From Streptomyces prunicolor NBRC 13075 (GTDB lineage: Bacteria; Actinomycetota; Actinomycetes; Streptomycetales; Streptomycetaceae): 64,000 nucleotides of DNA. Within the stretch, counting starts at the first letter, position 1; each line of letters begins with the position of its first letter. Below the pieces are notes generated by a model. The model saw nothing but the letters and a program-made list of their open reading frames with translations. It was not told where the DNA came from and made no database searches. Positions 51,098-60,830 of this stretch are shown here, piece by piece. Location: assembly GCF_000367365.1 (NCBI RefSeq), contig NZ_BARF01000077.1, forward strand, positions 1 to 64,000. The letters run 5' to 3'. The position numbers were made by a program, and so were the translations under genes.

Positions 51098-52993
51098 TCA
51101 GACCGCCCTCATCAGCAGGGTCGCGGCGACGAGGATGGCCGCACCGCCGAACATCGAGACCGCGTACGACCGCGCGTAGCCGTTCTGCAGCTTGCGCAGC
51201 CTTCCGGAGAGGCCGCCCATGGAGGCCGCCGTGCCGTTGACGACGCCGTCGACCAGGGTGTGGTCGACGTAGACCAGGGAGCGGGTGAGGTGCTCGCCGC
51301 CGCGCACCAGGACGACGTGGTTGAAGTCGTCCTGGAGGAGGTCGCGGCGGGCGGCCCGGGTGAGCAGCGACCCGCGCGGGGCGACGGCCGGGACCGGCTT
51401 GCGCCCGTACTGCGCCCAGGCGATCCCGACGCCGATGACCAGCACCACCATGGTGGCCAGGGTGACCGTCAGGGCGCTGACCGGGGAGTTGCCCTCCTCG
51501 TGGCCGGTGATGGGCTCCAGCCAGTGCAGGAAGCGGTCGCCGATGCCGAAGATGCCGCCGGCGAAGACCGATCCGAAGGCCAGCACGATCATCGGGATCG
51601 TCATCGTCTTCGGGGACTCGTGCGGGTGCGGCTCGTTGCCGTTCTCGTCGGGCTGCCAGCGCTTCTCCCCGAAGAAGGTCATCAGCATCACGCGCGTCAT
51701 GTAGAACGCCGTGATGGCCGCGCCCAGCAGGGCCGCGCCGCCGAGGATCCAGCCCTCGGTGCCGCCCTTCGCGAAGGCCGCCTCGATGATCTTGTCCTTG
51801 GAGAAGAAGCCGGACAGGCCCGGGAAGCCGATGATGGCCAGGTAGCCGAGGCCGAAGGTGATGAAGGTGACCGGCATGTACTTCCTGAGGCCGCCGTACT
51901 TCCTCATGTCGACCTCGTCGTTCATGCCGTGCATGACCGAACCGGCGCCGAGGAACAGCCCGGCCTTGAAGAAGCCGTGCGTCACCAGGTGCATGATCGC
52001 GAAGACGTAGCCGATGGGGCCGAGGCCCGCGGCGAGCACCATGTAGCCGATCTGCGACATGGTCGACCCGGCGAGGGCCTTCTTGATGTCGTCCTTCGCG
52101 CAACCGACGATCGCACCGAACAGGAGCGTGACGGCACCGACGACGGTGACGACGAGCTGTGCGTCCGGTGCCGCGTTGAAGATCGCTCCGGAGCGGACGA
52201 TCAGGTACACGCCCGCGGTCACCATGGTCGCCGCGTGGATGAGGGCCGAGACCGGGGTCGGGCCCTCCATCGCGTCGCCGAGCCAGGACTGCAGCGGCAC
52301 CTGGGCGGACTTGCCGCAGGCGGCGAGCAGCAGCATCAGGGCGATGCCCGTGAGCTTGCCCTCGGAGGCGTCACCGACGTGGCTGAGGACCGGGCCGAAG
52401 GCGAAGGTCCCGAACGTCGTGAACATCAGCATGATGGCGATCGACAGGCCCATGTCGCCGACCCGGTTGACCAGGAAGGCCTTCTTCGCGGCGGTCGCCG
52501 CGCTGGGCTTGTGCTGCCAGAAGCCGATCAGCAGGTAGGAGGCGAGACCGACGCCTTCCCAACCTACGTACAGCAGAAGGTAGTTGTCGGCGAGGACGAG
52601 GATCAGCATCGCCGCGAGGAACAGGTTCAGATAGCCGAAGAAACGGCGCCGGCGCTCGTCGTGCTCCATGTACCCGACCGAGTACAGGTGGATCAGCGAG
52701 CCGACACCGGTGATCAGCAGGACGAAGGTCATCGACAGCTGGTCGAGGCGGAAGGTGACGTCCGCCTGGAAGCCCTCGACGGGGACCCAGGTCCACAGGT
52801 GCTGCATGAGCGTCCGGTGCTCGGCGTTCTTCCCCAGCAGGTCGGTGAAGAGGACGACACCGATCACGAAGGAGGCGGACGAGAGGATCGTGCCGATCCA
52901 GTGGCCGACGGCATCGAGCCGCCGGCCGCCGCACAGCAGGACGACCGCTCCGAGCAGAGGCGCCGCTACCAGCAGCGCAATCAGGTTCTCCAC
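51098..52993 (-). CDS. nuoL: NADH-quinone oxidoreductase subunit L
   Basis: 631-aa distal antiporter-like subunit with about 16 spans and a C-terminal lateral helix. Features are LLLYVGWEGVGLASYLLIGFW (channel Glu), ACGKSAQVPLQSWLGDAMEGP (channel Lys) and ALIHAATMVTAGVYLIVRSG (His). GTG start at 52993, 14 bases after nuoK. Full length for the family. The lateral helix spans the membrane arm past NuoM and NuoN. Confidence 0.96.
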   Translation of the reverse strand: MENLIALLVAAPLLGAVVLLCGGRRLDAVGHWIGTILSSASFVIGVVLFTDLLGKNAEHRTLMQHLWTWVPVEGFQADVTFRLDQLSMTFVLLITGVGSLIHLYSVGYMEHDERRRRFFGYLNLFLAAMLILVLADNYLLLYVGWEGVGLASYLLIGFWQHKPSAATAAKKAFLVNRVGDMGLSIAIMLMFTTFGTFAFGPVLSHVGDASEGKLTGIALMLLLAACGKSAQVPLQSWLGDAMEGPTPVSALIHAATMVTAGVYLIVRSGAIFNAAPDAQLVVTVVGAVTLLFGAIVGCAKDDIKKALAGSTMSQIGYMVLAAGLGPIGYVFAIMHLVTHGFFKAGLFLGAGSVMHGMNDEVDMRKYGGLRKYMPVTFITFGLGYLAIIGFPGLSGFFSKDKIIEAAFAKGGTEGWILGGAALLGAAITAFYMTRVMLMTFFGEKRWQPDENGNEPHPHESPKTMTIPMIVLAFGSVFAGGIFGIGDRFLHWLEPITGHEEGNSPVSALTVTLATMVVLVIGVGIAWAQYGRKPVPAVAPRGSLLTRAARRDLLQDDFNHVVLVRGGEHLTRSLVYVDHTLVDGVVNGTAASMGGLSGRLRKLQNGYARSYAVSMFGGAAILVAATLLMRAV

Positions 52994-53007
52994 GATTCAG
53001 CGACCCC

Positions 53008-53307
53008 TCAGAGCTTCATCAGGCTGGCGTCGTCGACCGAGGCCGAGTGGCGGGAACGGAACAGCGACACGATGATCGCGAGCCCGACCACGACCTCCGC
53101 GGCGGCGACGACCATCGTGAAGAAGGCGATGACCTGACCGTCGAGATTGCCGTGCATCCGGGAGAAGGTGACGAACGCGAGGTTGCAGGCGTTGAGCATC
53201 AGCTCGATGCACATGAACACGACGATCGCGTTCCGCCTGATCAGCACTCCGGTGGCGCCGATCGTGAACAACAAGGCGGAGAGATAGAGGTAGTTGACGG
53301 GGTTCAC
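53008..53307 (-). CDS. nuoK: NADH-quinone oxidoreductase subunit K
   Basis: 99-aa three-span membrane subunit. Both proton-path glutamates are visible: Glu35 in FMCIELMLNACNLAF and Glu in AAAEVVVGLAI. GTG start overlaps the nuoJ stop by 4 bases (GTGA). Standard size. Confidence 0.96.
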   Translation of the reverse strand: MNPVNYLYLSALLFTIGATGVLIRRNAIVVFMCIELMLNACNLAFVTFSRMHGNLDGQVIAFFTMVVAAAEVVVGLAIIVSLFRSRHSASVDDASLMKL

Positions 53308-54149
53308 TTCGACGCCTCCTCGGTCCGCTTGAGGTTCGCCGGCGCGATCTCGGTGCGCTCCAGACGCTCCTCGGCGCGCTGCTCCAGAGCCCGCAGATCG
53401 TTCAGCGCCTCGCTGGACACGTCGCGGATCTGGCCGCGGTCACGGAGCGTCTTGCTGACCGTGAGCTCGGACGGGGTGCCGTCGGGCAGCAGGCCCTGGA
53501 CGTCCACCGCGTTGTGCCGGGCGTAGACACCCGGGGCGGGGAGCGGCGGGAGGTGCTTGCCGTCGCGGACGCGCTGCTCGGACAGCTCGCGCTGGGTCTT
53601 GGGCCGCTCGGTGCGCTCGCGGTGCGTGAGCACCATGGCGCCGACCGCGGCCGTGATCAGCAGGGCGCCGGTGATCTCGAAGGCGAACACGTACTTCGTG
53701 AAGATGAGGGCGGCCAGGCCCTCTACGTTGCCGTTCGCGTTGGCCGTGCCCAGGCCGTCGAACTGGGTGAGCGAGGCGTTGCCGATGCCCGCGAACAGCA
53801 GGACGCCGAAGCCGAGCCCACAGAGAAGGGCCAGCCAGCGCTGGCCTTTGATGGTCTCCGTCAGGGAGTCGGCGGCCGTGACGCCGACCAGCATCACCAC
53901 GAAGAGGAACAGCATCATGATCGCGCCCGTGTAGACGACGATCTGCACGATGCCCAGGAAGTAGGCGCCGTTGGCGAGGTAGAAGACCGCCAGGATGATC
54001 ATGGTCCCGGCGAGCGAGAGCGCGCTGTGCACCGCCCTCTTCATGAGGACGGTGGACAGGGCGCCGATCACCGCGACCGTGCCGAGGATCCAGAACTGGA
54101 AGGCCTCTCCGGTGGAGGTGGAGTAGGCGGCGGCGAACTGCGCGCTCAT
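53304..54149 (-). CDS. nuoJ: NADH-quinone oxidoreductase subunit J
   Basis: 281-aa membrane subunit, five spans in the first about 180 residues (VQIVVYTGAIMMLFLFVVMLVG is the conserved third span with its pi-bulge). The hydrophilic C-terminal extension (about 180-281, HRERTERPKTQRELSEQRV ...) is about 100 residues longer than the E. coli protein and is typical of Actinobacteria. Start overlaps nuoI by 4 bases. Confidence 0.96.
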   Translation of the reverse strand: MSAQFAAAYSTSTGEAFQFWILGTVAVIGALSTVLMKRAVHSALSLAGTMIILAVFYLANGAYFLGIVQIVVYTGAIMMLFLFVVMLVGVTAADSLTETIKGQRWLALLCGLGFGVLLFAGIGNASLTQFDGLGTANANGNVEGLAALIFTKYVFAFEITGALLITAAVGAMVLTHRERTERPKTQRELSEQRVRDGKHLPPLPAPGVYARHNAVDVQGLLPDGTPSELTVSKTLRDRGQIRDVSSEALNDLRALEQRAEERLERTEIAPANLKRTEEASK

Positions 54150-54748
54150 GCCTCAACCCCCTCTTCCTTGGGCTTCTCGCCCTTGGAGACGGCGACTTGG
54201 GGCACCGTGCCGGGCGCGGCCTCCGTCACCAGGCCCCGGTAGTAGTCCTGCTCGTCCATCCCCGGGTAGATGGCGTGCGGGCTGTCGACCATGGTGTCGT
54301 CGAGGCCCGCCAGCAGCTGTTCCTTGGTGTAGATGAGGTTCGCGCGGCTGGTGTCGGCGAGCTCGAACTCGTTGGTCATCGTCAACGCGCGCGTGGGGCA
54401 CGCCTCGATGCACAGGCCACACAGGATGCAGCGGGCGTAGTTGATCTGGTAGACGCGGCCGTACCGCTCACCCGGCGAGTAGCGCTCCTCGTCGGTGTTG
54501 TCGGCGCCCTCCACATAGATGGCGTCGGCGGGGCAGGCCCAGGCGCACAGCTCGCAGCCGACGCACTTCTCCAGGCCGTCCGGATGGCGGTTGAGCTGGT
54601 GCCGTCCATGGAACCGGGGGGCTGTGGTCTTCTCCTGCTCCGGGTACTGCTCGGTCAGCCGCTTCTTGAACATGGCCTTGAAGGTCACGCCGAAGCCGGC
54701 CACGGGGTTCTGAAAACCGGGTTTGGTTTCCTTGGGCTCCTCAGCCAT
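54146..54748 (-). CDS. nuoI: NADH-quinone oxidoreductase subunit I
   Basis: 200-aa ferredoxin-like subunit carrying clusters N6a and N6b. The two 4Fe-4S motifs are CVGCELCAWACP and CILCGLCIEACP. It links the peripheral arm to N2 in NuoB. ATG at 54748 has AAAGGAGG upstream; a longer frame to 54808 lies inside nuoH. Start overlaps the nuoH end by 8 bases. The C-terminal tail (about 20 charged residues) is extra. Confidence 0.96.
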   Translation of the reverse strand: MAEEPKETKPGFQNPVAGFGVTFKAMFKKRLTEQYPEQEKTTAPRFHGRHQLNRHPDGLEKCVGCELCAWACPADAIYVEGADNTDEERYSPGERYGRVYQINYARCILCGLCIEACPTRALTMTNEFELADTSRANLIYTKEQLLAGLDDTMVDSPHAIYPGMDEQDYYRGLVTEAAPGTVPQVAVSKGEKPKEEGVEA

Positions 54749-56111
54749 CGGACGCCTCCTTTCCATCCAGAGATCCGTCACTGCCAGTATCCGAGCCACC
54801 ACTGACAATCAGCTCCCGCTCGCGTCGCGAGGGGCGCCGAGGCACCGGTGGCAACTCCTGTCCCGGCAGCGGCGGTACGGGGAATCCGCCCGCCATCGCG
54901 TCGAACCCGGCGGGTTCCTCGGCCAGTTGCGCGTCGTCCTTGGCCTTCTGGCGGAACATGTCCGCGATGAAGGACAGCAACAGCAGGACGAGCACACCGC
55001 CGCCGATGTAGAGGGCGATGTCGGCGAAGTCGTAGTTCTCGTTCTTGAGGGTCCGTACGGTCGCGACGAGCATCAGCCAGACCACGGAGACCGGGATGAG
55101 GACCTTCCAGCCGAGCTTCATCAACTGGTCGTAGCGCACGCGCGGGAGGGTGCCGCGGAGCCAGATGAAGAAGAACAGCAGCAGCTGGACCTTGATGACG
55201 AACCAGAGCATCGGCCACCAGCCGTGGTTCGCGCCCTCCCAGAAGGAGCTGATCGGCCACGGGGCCCGCCAGCCGCCCAGGAAGAGCGTGGTCGACACCG
55301 CGGAGACCGTCACCATGTTCACGTACTCGGCGAGCATGAAGAGCGCGAACTTGATGGACGAGTACTCGGTGTTGAAGCCGCCGACCAGGTCGCCCTCGGA
55401 CTCCGGCATGTCGAAGGGGGCGCGGTTGGTCTCGCCGACCATCGTGATGACGTAGATGATGAAGGAGACCGGCAGCAGGATGATGTACCAGCGGTCGTGC
55501 TGTTGTTCAACGATCGTCGAGGTCGACATCGACCCGGAGTAGAGGAACACCGAGGCGAACGCGGCGCCCATCGCGATCTCGTAGGAGATCATCTGGGCGC
55601 AGGAGCGCAGGCCGCCGAGCAGCGGGTAGGTGGAGCCGGAGCTCCAACCGGCAAGGACGATGCCGTAGATGCCGACCGAGGCGACCGCGAGGATGTAGAG
55701 CATCGCGATCGGCAGGTCGGTGAGCTGCATCGTGGTGCGGTGGCCGAAGATCGAGACCTCGTTGTCGGCGGGCCCGAAGGGGATCACCGCGATCGCCATG
55801 AAGGCCGGGATGGCCGCGATGATCGGCGCGAGGATGTAGATCAGCTTGTCCGCGCGCTTGACGATCAGGTCTTCCTTGAGCATCAGCTTCACGCCGTCGG
55901 CGAGCGACTGGAGCATGCCCCAGGGGCCGTGCCGGTTGGGGCCGATGCGCAGCTGCATCCAGGCGACGACCTTGCGTTCCCAGACGATCGAGAACAGCAC
56001 GGTGATCATCAGGAACGCGAAGCAGAACACCGCTTTGACGACGACCAGCCACCAGGGGTCGCGGCCGAACATGGAGAGGTCTTCGGCAGCGAGGTACGGG
56101 TACGGGCTCAT
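54741..56111 (-). CDS. nuoH: NADH-quinone oxidoreductase subunit H
   Basis: 456-aa membrane subunit forming the quinone tunnel with NuoB and NuoD. Eight spans, with conserved VWERKVVAWMQLRIGPNRHGPWG and the acidic loop ETNRAPFDMPESEGDLVGGF and NTEYSSIKFALFMLAEY. The last about 60 residues (EEPAGFDAMAGGFPVPPLPGQ ...) are a hydrophilic actinobacterial extension. ATG start overlaps nuoG by 4 bases. Confidence 0.96.
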   Translation of the reverse strand: MSPYPYLAAEDLSMFGRDPWWLVVVKAVFCFAFLMITVLFSIVWERKVVAWMQLRIGPNRHGPWGMLQSLADGVKLMLKEDLIVKRADKLIYILAPIIAAIPAFMAIAVIPFGPADNEVSIFGHRTTMQLTDLPIAMLYILAVASVGIYGIVLAGWSSGSTYPLLGGLRSCAQMISYEIAMGAAFASVFLYSGSMSTSTIVEQQHDRWYIILLPVSFIIYVITMVGETNRAPFDMPESEGDLVGGFNTEYSSIKFALFMLAEYVNMVTVSAVSTTLFLGGWRAPWPISSFWEGANHGWWPMLWFVIKVQLLLFFFIWLRGTLPRVRYDQLMKLGWKVLIPVSVVWLMLVATVRTLKNENYDFADIALYIGGGVLVLLLLSFIADMFRQKAKDDAQLAEEPAGFDAMAGGFPVPPLPGQELPPVPRRPSRRERELIVSGGSDTGSDGSLDGKEASDG

Positions 56112-58636
56112 GCCTCCACCTCCTTGGGGGCCTCGCCCGCGAGCGTGGCCGGGCCGATGCGGACGAGTGCGCCGGGCAGCGCCCCGGTGTCGGAGGCGAC
56201 GCCCCCGCCGGTGGAGTTCAGCGGGAGCCAGACCACGCGGTCGGGCATCTCGGTGATCCGCAGCGGGAGTTCGACGGTTCCGGAGGTGCCGGTCACGGCG
56301 AGCGCGTCACCGTCCTTGACGCCCGCCTCGGCGGCCGTGGCGGCCGACACGCGCGCGTGGGCGGCGTGCCGGGTACCGGCGAGCGCTTCGTCGCCCTCCT
56401 GGAGCGCGCCCTGGTCGAGCAGCAGCCGGTGCCCGGCGAGCACGGCCTCCCCGGCGGCCGGCCGCGGCAGCACACCCGCGGTCTCCAGCGGATCGCTCGC
56501 CCGCGGCCCGTCCCAGGCCCCGAGCCGGTCCAACTCCGCGCGCGCGGTGCGCAGATCGGGCAGCCCCAGGTGTACGTCCATGGCGTCGGCCAGCATGTGC
56601 AGCACACGCGCGTCCGTGGGAGCGAGGGTGCGGGTCATCTGGTCGGGCTTGAGCGCGGCGTCGAAGAAGCGGACCCGGCCCTCCCAGTTGAGGAAGGCGC
56701 CCGCCTTCTCGGCGACCGCCGCGACCGGGAGGACGACATCCGCGTGTTCGGTGACCTCGCTGGGCCGCAGTTCGAGCGACACCAGGAAGCCGACTTCGTG
56801 CAGTGCCGCACGCGTGCGTGCCGGGTCGGGCAGATCGCCCGGCTCCACACCGGCGACGAGCAGCGCCCGGAGTTCACCTCCGGCGGCGGCCTCGACGATC
56901 TGGCCGGCGTCGCGGCCGTAGCGGTGCGGGAGTTCGGCGACACCCCAGGCGACGGCGACCTCGTCACGCGCGCGTGGGTCGGTGGCCGGACGCCCGCCCG
57001 GCAGCAGCGACGGCAGCGCGCCCGCCTCGATCGCCCCGCGTTCCCCGGCCCGGCGCGGAATCCACACCAGCCGGGACCCGGTCGCGAACGCGGCCCGTAC
57101 GGCGGCGGTGAGGCCCCCGGCGACGGCGGCCAGCCGTTCACCGACGACGATCACCGCGCCCTCGGTACGCAACGCCTCGGAGGCGCTGGCGCCGTCATCC
57201 TCAAGGCCGACCCCGCTGGCGAGCGCGTCCAGCCACTCGGTCTCGGTGCCGGGAGCTGCCGGCAGCAGGATGCCGCCCGCCTTGTCCAGGCCGCGCGTGG
57301 CGTGGGTGGCGAGCGAGAACACCCGCTGCCCGTGCTTGCGCGAGGCCTTGCGCAGCCGCAGGAAGACGCCGGGCGCCTCCTCCTCGGACTCGAACCCGAC
57401 CAGCAGTACGGCGGGCGCCTTCTCCAGGGAGGTGTACGTGACGCCGTTGCCGTCGAGGTCCCGGCCGCGGCCCGCGACCCGGGCGGCCAAGAAGTCGGCC
57501 TCCTCGCTGCTGTGCACGCGCGCGCGGAAGTCGATGTCGTTGGTGTCGAGCGCCACGCGCGCGAACTTGCTGTACGCGTAGGCGTCCTCGATGGTGAGGC
57601 GGCCGCCGGTCAGCACACCGGTACGGCCCCGCGCGGCCGACAGCCCGTGGGCGGCGGCCTCCAGGGCCTCCGGCCAGGACGCGGGCTCCAGGACACCGTC
57701 CGCGTTGCGCACCAGGGGCGTCTGCAGCCGGTCGCGCTGCTGCGCGTACCGGAAGGCGAAGCGCCCCTTGTCGCAGATCCACTCCTCGTTGACCTCGGGG
57801 TCCACGGCGGCCAGGCGCCGCATGACCTTGCCGCGCCGGTGATCGGTACGGGTCGCGCAGCCACCGGCGCAGTGCTCGCACACGGAGGGCGTGGAGACCA
57901 GGTCGAAGGGGCGGGAGCGGAATCGGTACGCCGCCGAGGTGAGCGCGCCCACCGGGCAGATCTGGATGGTGTTCCCGGAGAAGTACGACTCGAAGGGGTC
58001 GCCCTCACCGGTGCCGATCTGCTGGAGCGCGCCCCGCTCGACCATCTCGATCATCGGGTCGCCCGCGACCTGGTTGGAGAAGCGGGTGCAGCGGGCGCAC
58101 AGTACGCACCGCTCGCGGTCCAGGAGCACCTGGGTGGAGATCGGGACGGGCTTCTCGTAGGTCCGCTTCCTGCCCTCGAAGCGGGACTCGGCGTTGCCGT
58201 GGGACATGGCCTGGTTCTGCAGGGGGCATTCGCCGCCCTTGTCGCAGACCGGGCAGTCCAGCGGGTGGTTGATGAGGAGGAGCTCCATCACACCGTGCTG
58301 CGACTTCTCCGCGACCGGCGAGGTGAGTTGGGTCTTGACGACCATGCCGTCCGTGCACGTGATCGTGCAGGACGCCATCGGTTTGCGCTGGCCCTCGACC
58401 TCGACGATGCACTGCCGGCAGGCGCCGACCGGGTCGAGGAGGGGATGGTCGCAGAACCTGGGGATCTCGATGCCGAGTTGCTCGGCGGCGCGGATGACCA
58501 GGGTGCCCTTGGGCACGCTGATCTCGGCGCCGTCGATCGTCAGCGAGACGAGATCTTCCGGCGGGACCGCCGTCTCTCCCCCACCGGAGGAGCGTGAGCC
58601 CGCGGCGGAGCCGCTAGTCGACTGCTGTACCGTCAT
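56108..58636 (-). CDS. nuoG: NADH-quinone oxidoreductase subunit G
   Basis: 842-aa largest peripheral-arm subunit. N-terminal 2Fe-2S ligands (FCDHPLLDPVGACRQCIVEV, then ASCTITC), the His-Cys site HPLDCPVCDKGGECPLQ, and 4Fe-4S ligands in RCVLCARCTRF. It also has the N7-type set VCEHCAGGCATR ... WICDKGRF, which is absent in mitochondria. A molybdopterin-oxidoreductase-like domain without cofactor role fills about 230-700, and an aspartate-decarboxylase-like fold ends the protein. ATG at 58636 overlaps nuoF by 4 bases. Confidence 0.96.
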   Translation of the reverse strand: MTVQQSTSGSAAGSRSSGGGETAVPPEDLVSLTIDGAEISVPKGTLVIRAAEQLGIEIPRFCDHPLLDPVGACRQCIVEVEGQRKPMASCTITCTDGMVVKTQLTSPVAEKSQHGVMELLLINHPLDCPVCDKGGECPLQNQAMSHGNAESRFEGRKRTYEKPVPISTQVLLDRERCVLCARCTRFSNQVAGDPMIEMVERGALQQIGTGEGDPFESYFSGNTIQICPVGALTSAAYRFRSRPFDLVSTPSVCEHCAGGCATRTDHRRGKVMRRLAAVDPEVNEEWICDKGRFAFRYAQQRDRLQTPLVRNADGVLEPASWPEALEAAAHGLSAARGRTGVLTGGRLTIEDAYAYSKFARVALDTNDIDFRARVHSSEEADFLAARVAGRGRDLDGNGVTYTSLEKAPAVLLVGFESEEEAPGVFLRLRKASRKHGQRVFSLATHATRGLDKAGGILLPAAPGTETEWLDALASGVGLEDDGASASEALRTEGAVIVVGERLAAVAGGLTAAVRAAFATGSRLVWIPRRAGERGAIEAGALPSLLPGGRPATDPRARDEVAVAWGVAELPHRYGRDAGQIVEAAAGGELRALLVAGVEPGDLPDPARTRAALHEVGFLVSLELRPSEVTEHADVVLPVAAVAEKAGAFLNWEGRVRFFDAALKPDQMTRTLAPTDARVLHMLADAMDVHLGLPDLRTARAELDRLGAWDGPRASDPLETAGVLPRPAAGEAVLAGHRLLLDQGALQEGDEALAGTRHAAHARVSAATAAEAGVKDGDALAVTGTSGTVELPLRITEMPDRVVWLPLNSTGGGVASDTGALPGALVRIGPATLAGEAPKEVEA

Positions 58637-59979
58637 GCGTTCACCTCCGTGCGGTCGGCCCAGGCCGTGGACTTGGCCGGGTCGAAGGGACAGCCCCGGC
58701 CCGTGATGTGCTGCTCGTACTCCTCGCGGAAGTACTTGAGCGAGGAGAAGATCGGCGAGGCGGCGCCGTCGCCGAGGGCGCAGAAGGACTTGCCGTTGAT
58801 GTTGTCGGCGATGTCGTTCAGCTTGTCGAGGTCGGACATCGAGCCCTTGCCGGCCTCGATGTCACGCAGCAACTGCACGAGCCAGTACGTCCCTTCGCGG
58901 CACGGGGTGCACTTGCCGCAGGACTCGTGGGCGTAGAACTCGGTCCAGCGGGTGACGGCACGCACGACGCAGGTCGTCTCGTCGAAACACTGCAGAGCTT
59001 TGGTGCCGAGCATGGAACCCGCGGCACCCACCCCTTCGTAATCAAGAGGGACGTCGAGGTGCTCGTCGGTGAACATCGGCGTGGAAGACCCGCCCGGCGT
59101 CCAGAACTTGAGGCGATGCCCGGCCCGGATCCCGCCGCTCATGTCGAGCAGCTGGCGGAGGGTGATGCCGAGCGGCGCCTCGTACTGGCCGGGACTGGTG
59201 ACATGGCCGCTGAGCGAGTAGAGCGTGAAGCCCGGGGACTTCTCGCTGCCCATCGACCTGAACCATTCCTTGCCTTTTTGCAGAATGGCGGGAACTGACG
59301 CGATCGACTCGACGTTATTCACAACAGTCGGGCACGCATAGAGGCCCGCGACCGCAGGGAAAGGGGGACGGAGCCGCGGTTGACCACGGCGGCCTTCGAG
59401 CGAGTCGAGCAGTGCGGTCTCCTCACCGCAGATGTACGCGCCGGCGCCCGCGTGCACGGTGAGCTGGAGGTCGAGTCCGCTGCCCAGGATGTTCTCGCCG
59501 AGGTAGCCCGCGTCGTACGCCTCGCGTACGGCCTCGTGCAACCGCCGCAAAACAGGGACGACTTCACCACGCAGATAGATGAAGGCATGCGACGACCTGA
59601 TGGCATAACACGCGATGACAATGCCCTCGATGAGGCTATGCGGGTTCGCGAACAGGAGCGGGATGTCCTTACAGGTCCCTGGCTCCGACTCGTCGGCGTT
59701 GACAACTAGATAGTGTGGTTTTCCATCCCCTTGGGGAATGAATTGCCATTTCATTCCGGTGGGGAAGCCGGCGCCACCGCGACCGCGCAGACCGGAGTCC
59801 TTCACATACGCGATGAGGTCGTCCGGCGACATGGCGAGCGCCTTGCGGAGCCCCTCGTATCCCTCGTGCCTTCGGTACGTGTCCAGAGTCCAGGACTCGT
59901 CCTCGTCCCAGAAGGCCGACAGGACGGGTGCGAGCAACTTCTCGGGGCTGTGGTCTTTCAGTTCGGGTGCCAAGGTCAT
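58633..59979 (-). CDS. nuoF: NADH-quinone oxidoreductase subunit F
   Basis: 448-aa NADH-binding subunit with FMN and cluster N3. FMN/NADH motif LRGRGGAGFPTGMKW, FMN contact GAGAYICGEETALLDSLEG, cluster ligands ESCGKCTPCREG and the later Cys in SFCALGDGA. The ATG at 59979 shares one base with the nuoE stop (TGATG). GTG one codon upstream is possible. It takes hydride from NADH and passes electrons to NuoE and NuoG clusters. Confidence 0.96.
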   Translation of the reverse strand: MTLAPELKDHSPEKLLAPVLSAFWDEDESWTLDTYRRHEGYEGLRKALAMSPDDLIAYVKDSGLRGRGGAGFPTGMKWQFIPQGDGKPHYLVVNADESEPGTCKDIPLLFANPHSLIEGIVIACYAIRSSHAFIYLRGEVVPVLRRLHEAVREAYDAGYLGENILGSGLDLQLTVHAGAGAYICGEETALLDSLEGRRGQPRLRPPFPAVAGLYACPTVVNNVESIASVPAILQKGKEWFRSMGSEKSPGFTLYSLSGHVTSPGQYEAPLGITLRQLLDMSGGIRAGHRLKFWTPGGSSTPMFTDEHLDVPLDYEGVGAAGSMLGTKALQCFDETTCVVRAVTRWTEFYAHESCGKCTPCREGTYWLVQLLRDIEAGKGSMSDLDKLNDIADNINGKSFCALGDGAASPIFSSLKYFREEYEQHITGRGCPFDPAKSTAWADRTEVNA

Positions 59980-60830
59980 CACTCCCCCTCCTCGGCGACA
60001 GGCCCCGCCGGGTGGGCGGGGTCGGAGGCCGACGTGTCCTGCGGCGCATCGTGCGAACTGAGGTGCTCGGTCGTCGGCGACTGGTCCTGCGGCGCTGAGG
60101 AGCCCCGCGGATGGACCACGCGCGCGGGTGCGGTCTCTCCCTTGGCCAGGCGGAGGCCCACCAGCGACGCGGGTCCCGCACCGCCGCTTGCCTCGACGGC
60201 CCCTGGCCGCTCGTCGGGGAAGCCGGCGAGGATCCGCGCGGTCTCCTTGAAGGTGCACATCGGCGCCCCGCGCGTGGGCTCGACCGGAGCGCCCGTGCGC
60301 AGGTCGTCGACGAGGCGGCGGGCGCTGGCCGGGGTCTGGTTGTCGAAGAACTCCCAGTTGACCATCACCACCGGCGCGAAGTCGCAGGCCGCGTTGCACT
60401 CGATGTGCTCCAGGGTGACCTTGCCGTCGTCGGTGGTCTCACCGTTGCCGACGCCCAGGTGCTCCTGGAGGGACTCGAAGATCGCGTCGCCGCCCATCAC
60501 CGCGCACAGGGTGTTGGTGCAGACCCCGACCTGGTAGTCACCGCTCGGCCGGCGCCGGTACATGGAGTAGAAGGTCGCCACGGCGGCGACCTCGGCCGTC
60601 GTCAGGTCCAGCAGGGTCGCGCAGAACTGCTGCCCCGTGCGCGTGACATGACCCTCCTCCGCCTGCACGAGATGGAGCAACGGCAGGAGGGCCGAGCGGG
60701 AGTCCGGGTAGCGGGCGATGATCTCCCGCCCGTCGGCCTCCAGTCGGGCCCGGACGTCGTCCGGGTAGGCGGGCGCGGGCAGTTGGGGCATGCCCAGACT
60801 GACGCCCTGCTCCGAAGAACTGGTGGTCAC
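59979..60830 (-). CDS. nuoE: NADH-quinone oxidoreductase subunit E
   Basis: 283-aa thioredoxin-like 2Fe-2S subunit (cluster N1a). Ligands are GVCTNTLCAVMGG and ECNAACDFAPVV. The C-terminal about 90 residues (TRGAPMCTFKETARILAGF then a Pro/Ser/Ala tail) go beyond the core, as in other Streptomyces. GTG start at 60830 overlaps nuoD by 4 bases; a frame reaching 61229 lies inside nuoD. Confidence 0.96.
   Translation of the reverse strand: MTTSSSEQGVSLGMPQLPAPAYPDDVRARLEADGREIIARYPDSRSALLPLLHLVQAEEGHVTRTGQQFCATLLDLTTAEVAAVATFYSMYRRRPSGDYQVGVCTNTLCAVMGGDAIFESLQEHLGVGNGETTDDGKVTLEHIECNAACDFAPVVMVNWEFFDNQTPASARRLVDDLRTGAPVEPTRGAPMCTFKETARILAGFPDERPGAVEASGGAGPASLVGLRLAKGETAPARVVHPRGSSAPQDQSPTTEHLSSHDAPQDTSASDPAHPAGPVAEEGE

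Noticed and set aside
54723..56921. 732-codon plus-strand frame opposite nuoH and nuoG
   Set aside because: Low-complexity Asp/Arg/His translation antisense to well-defined complex I genes.
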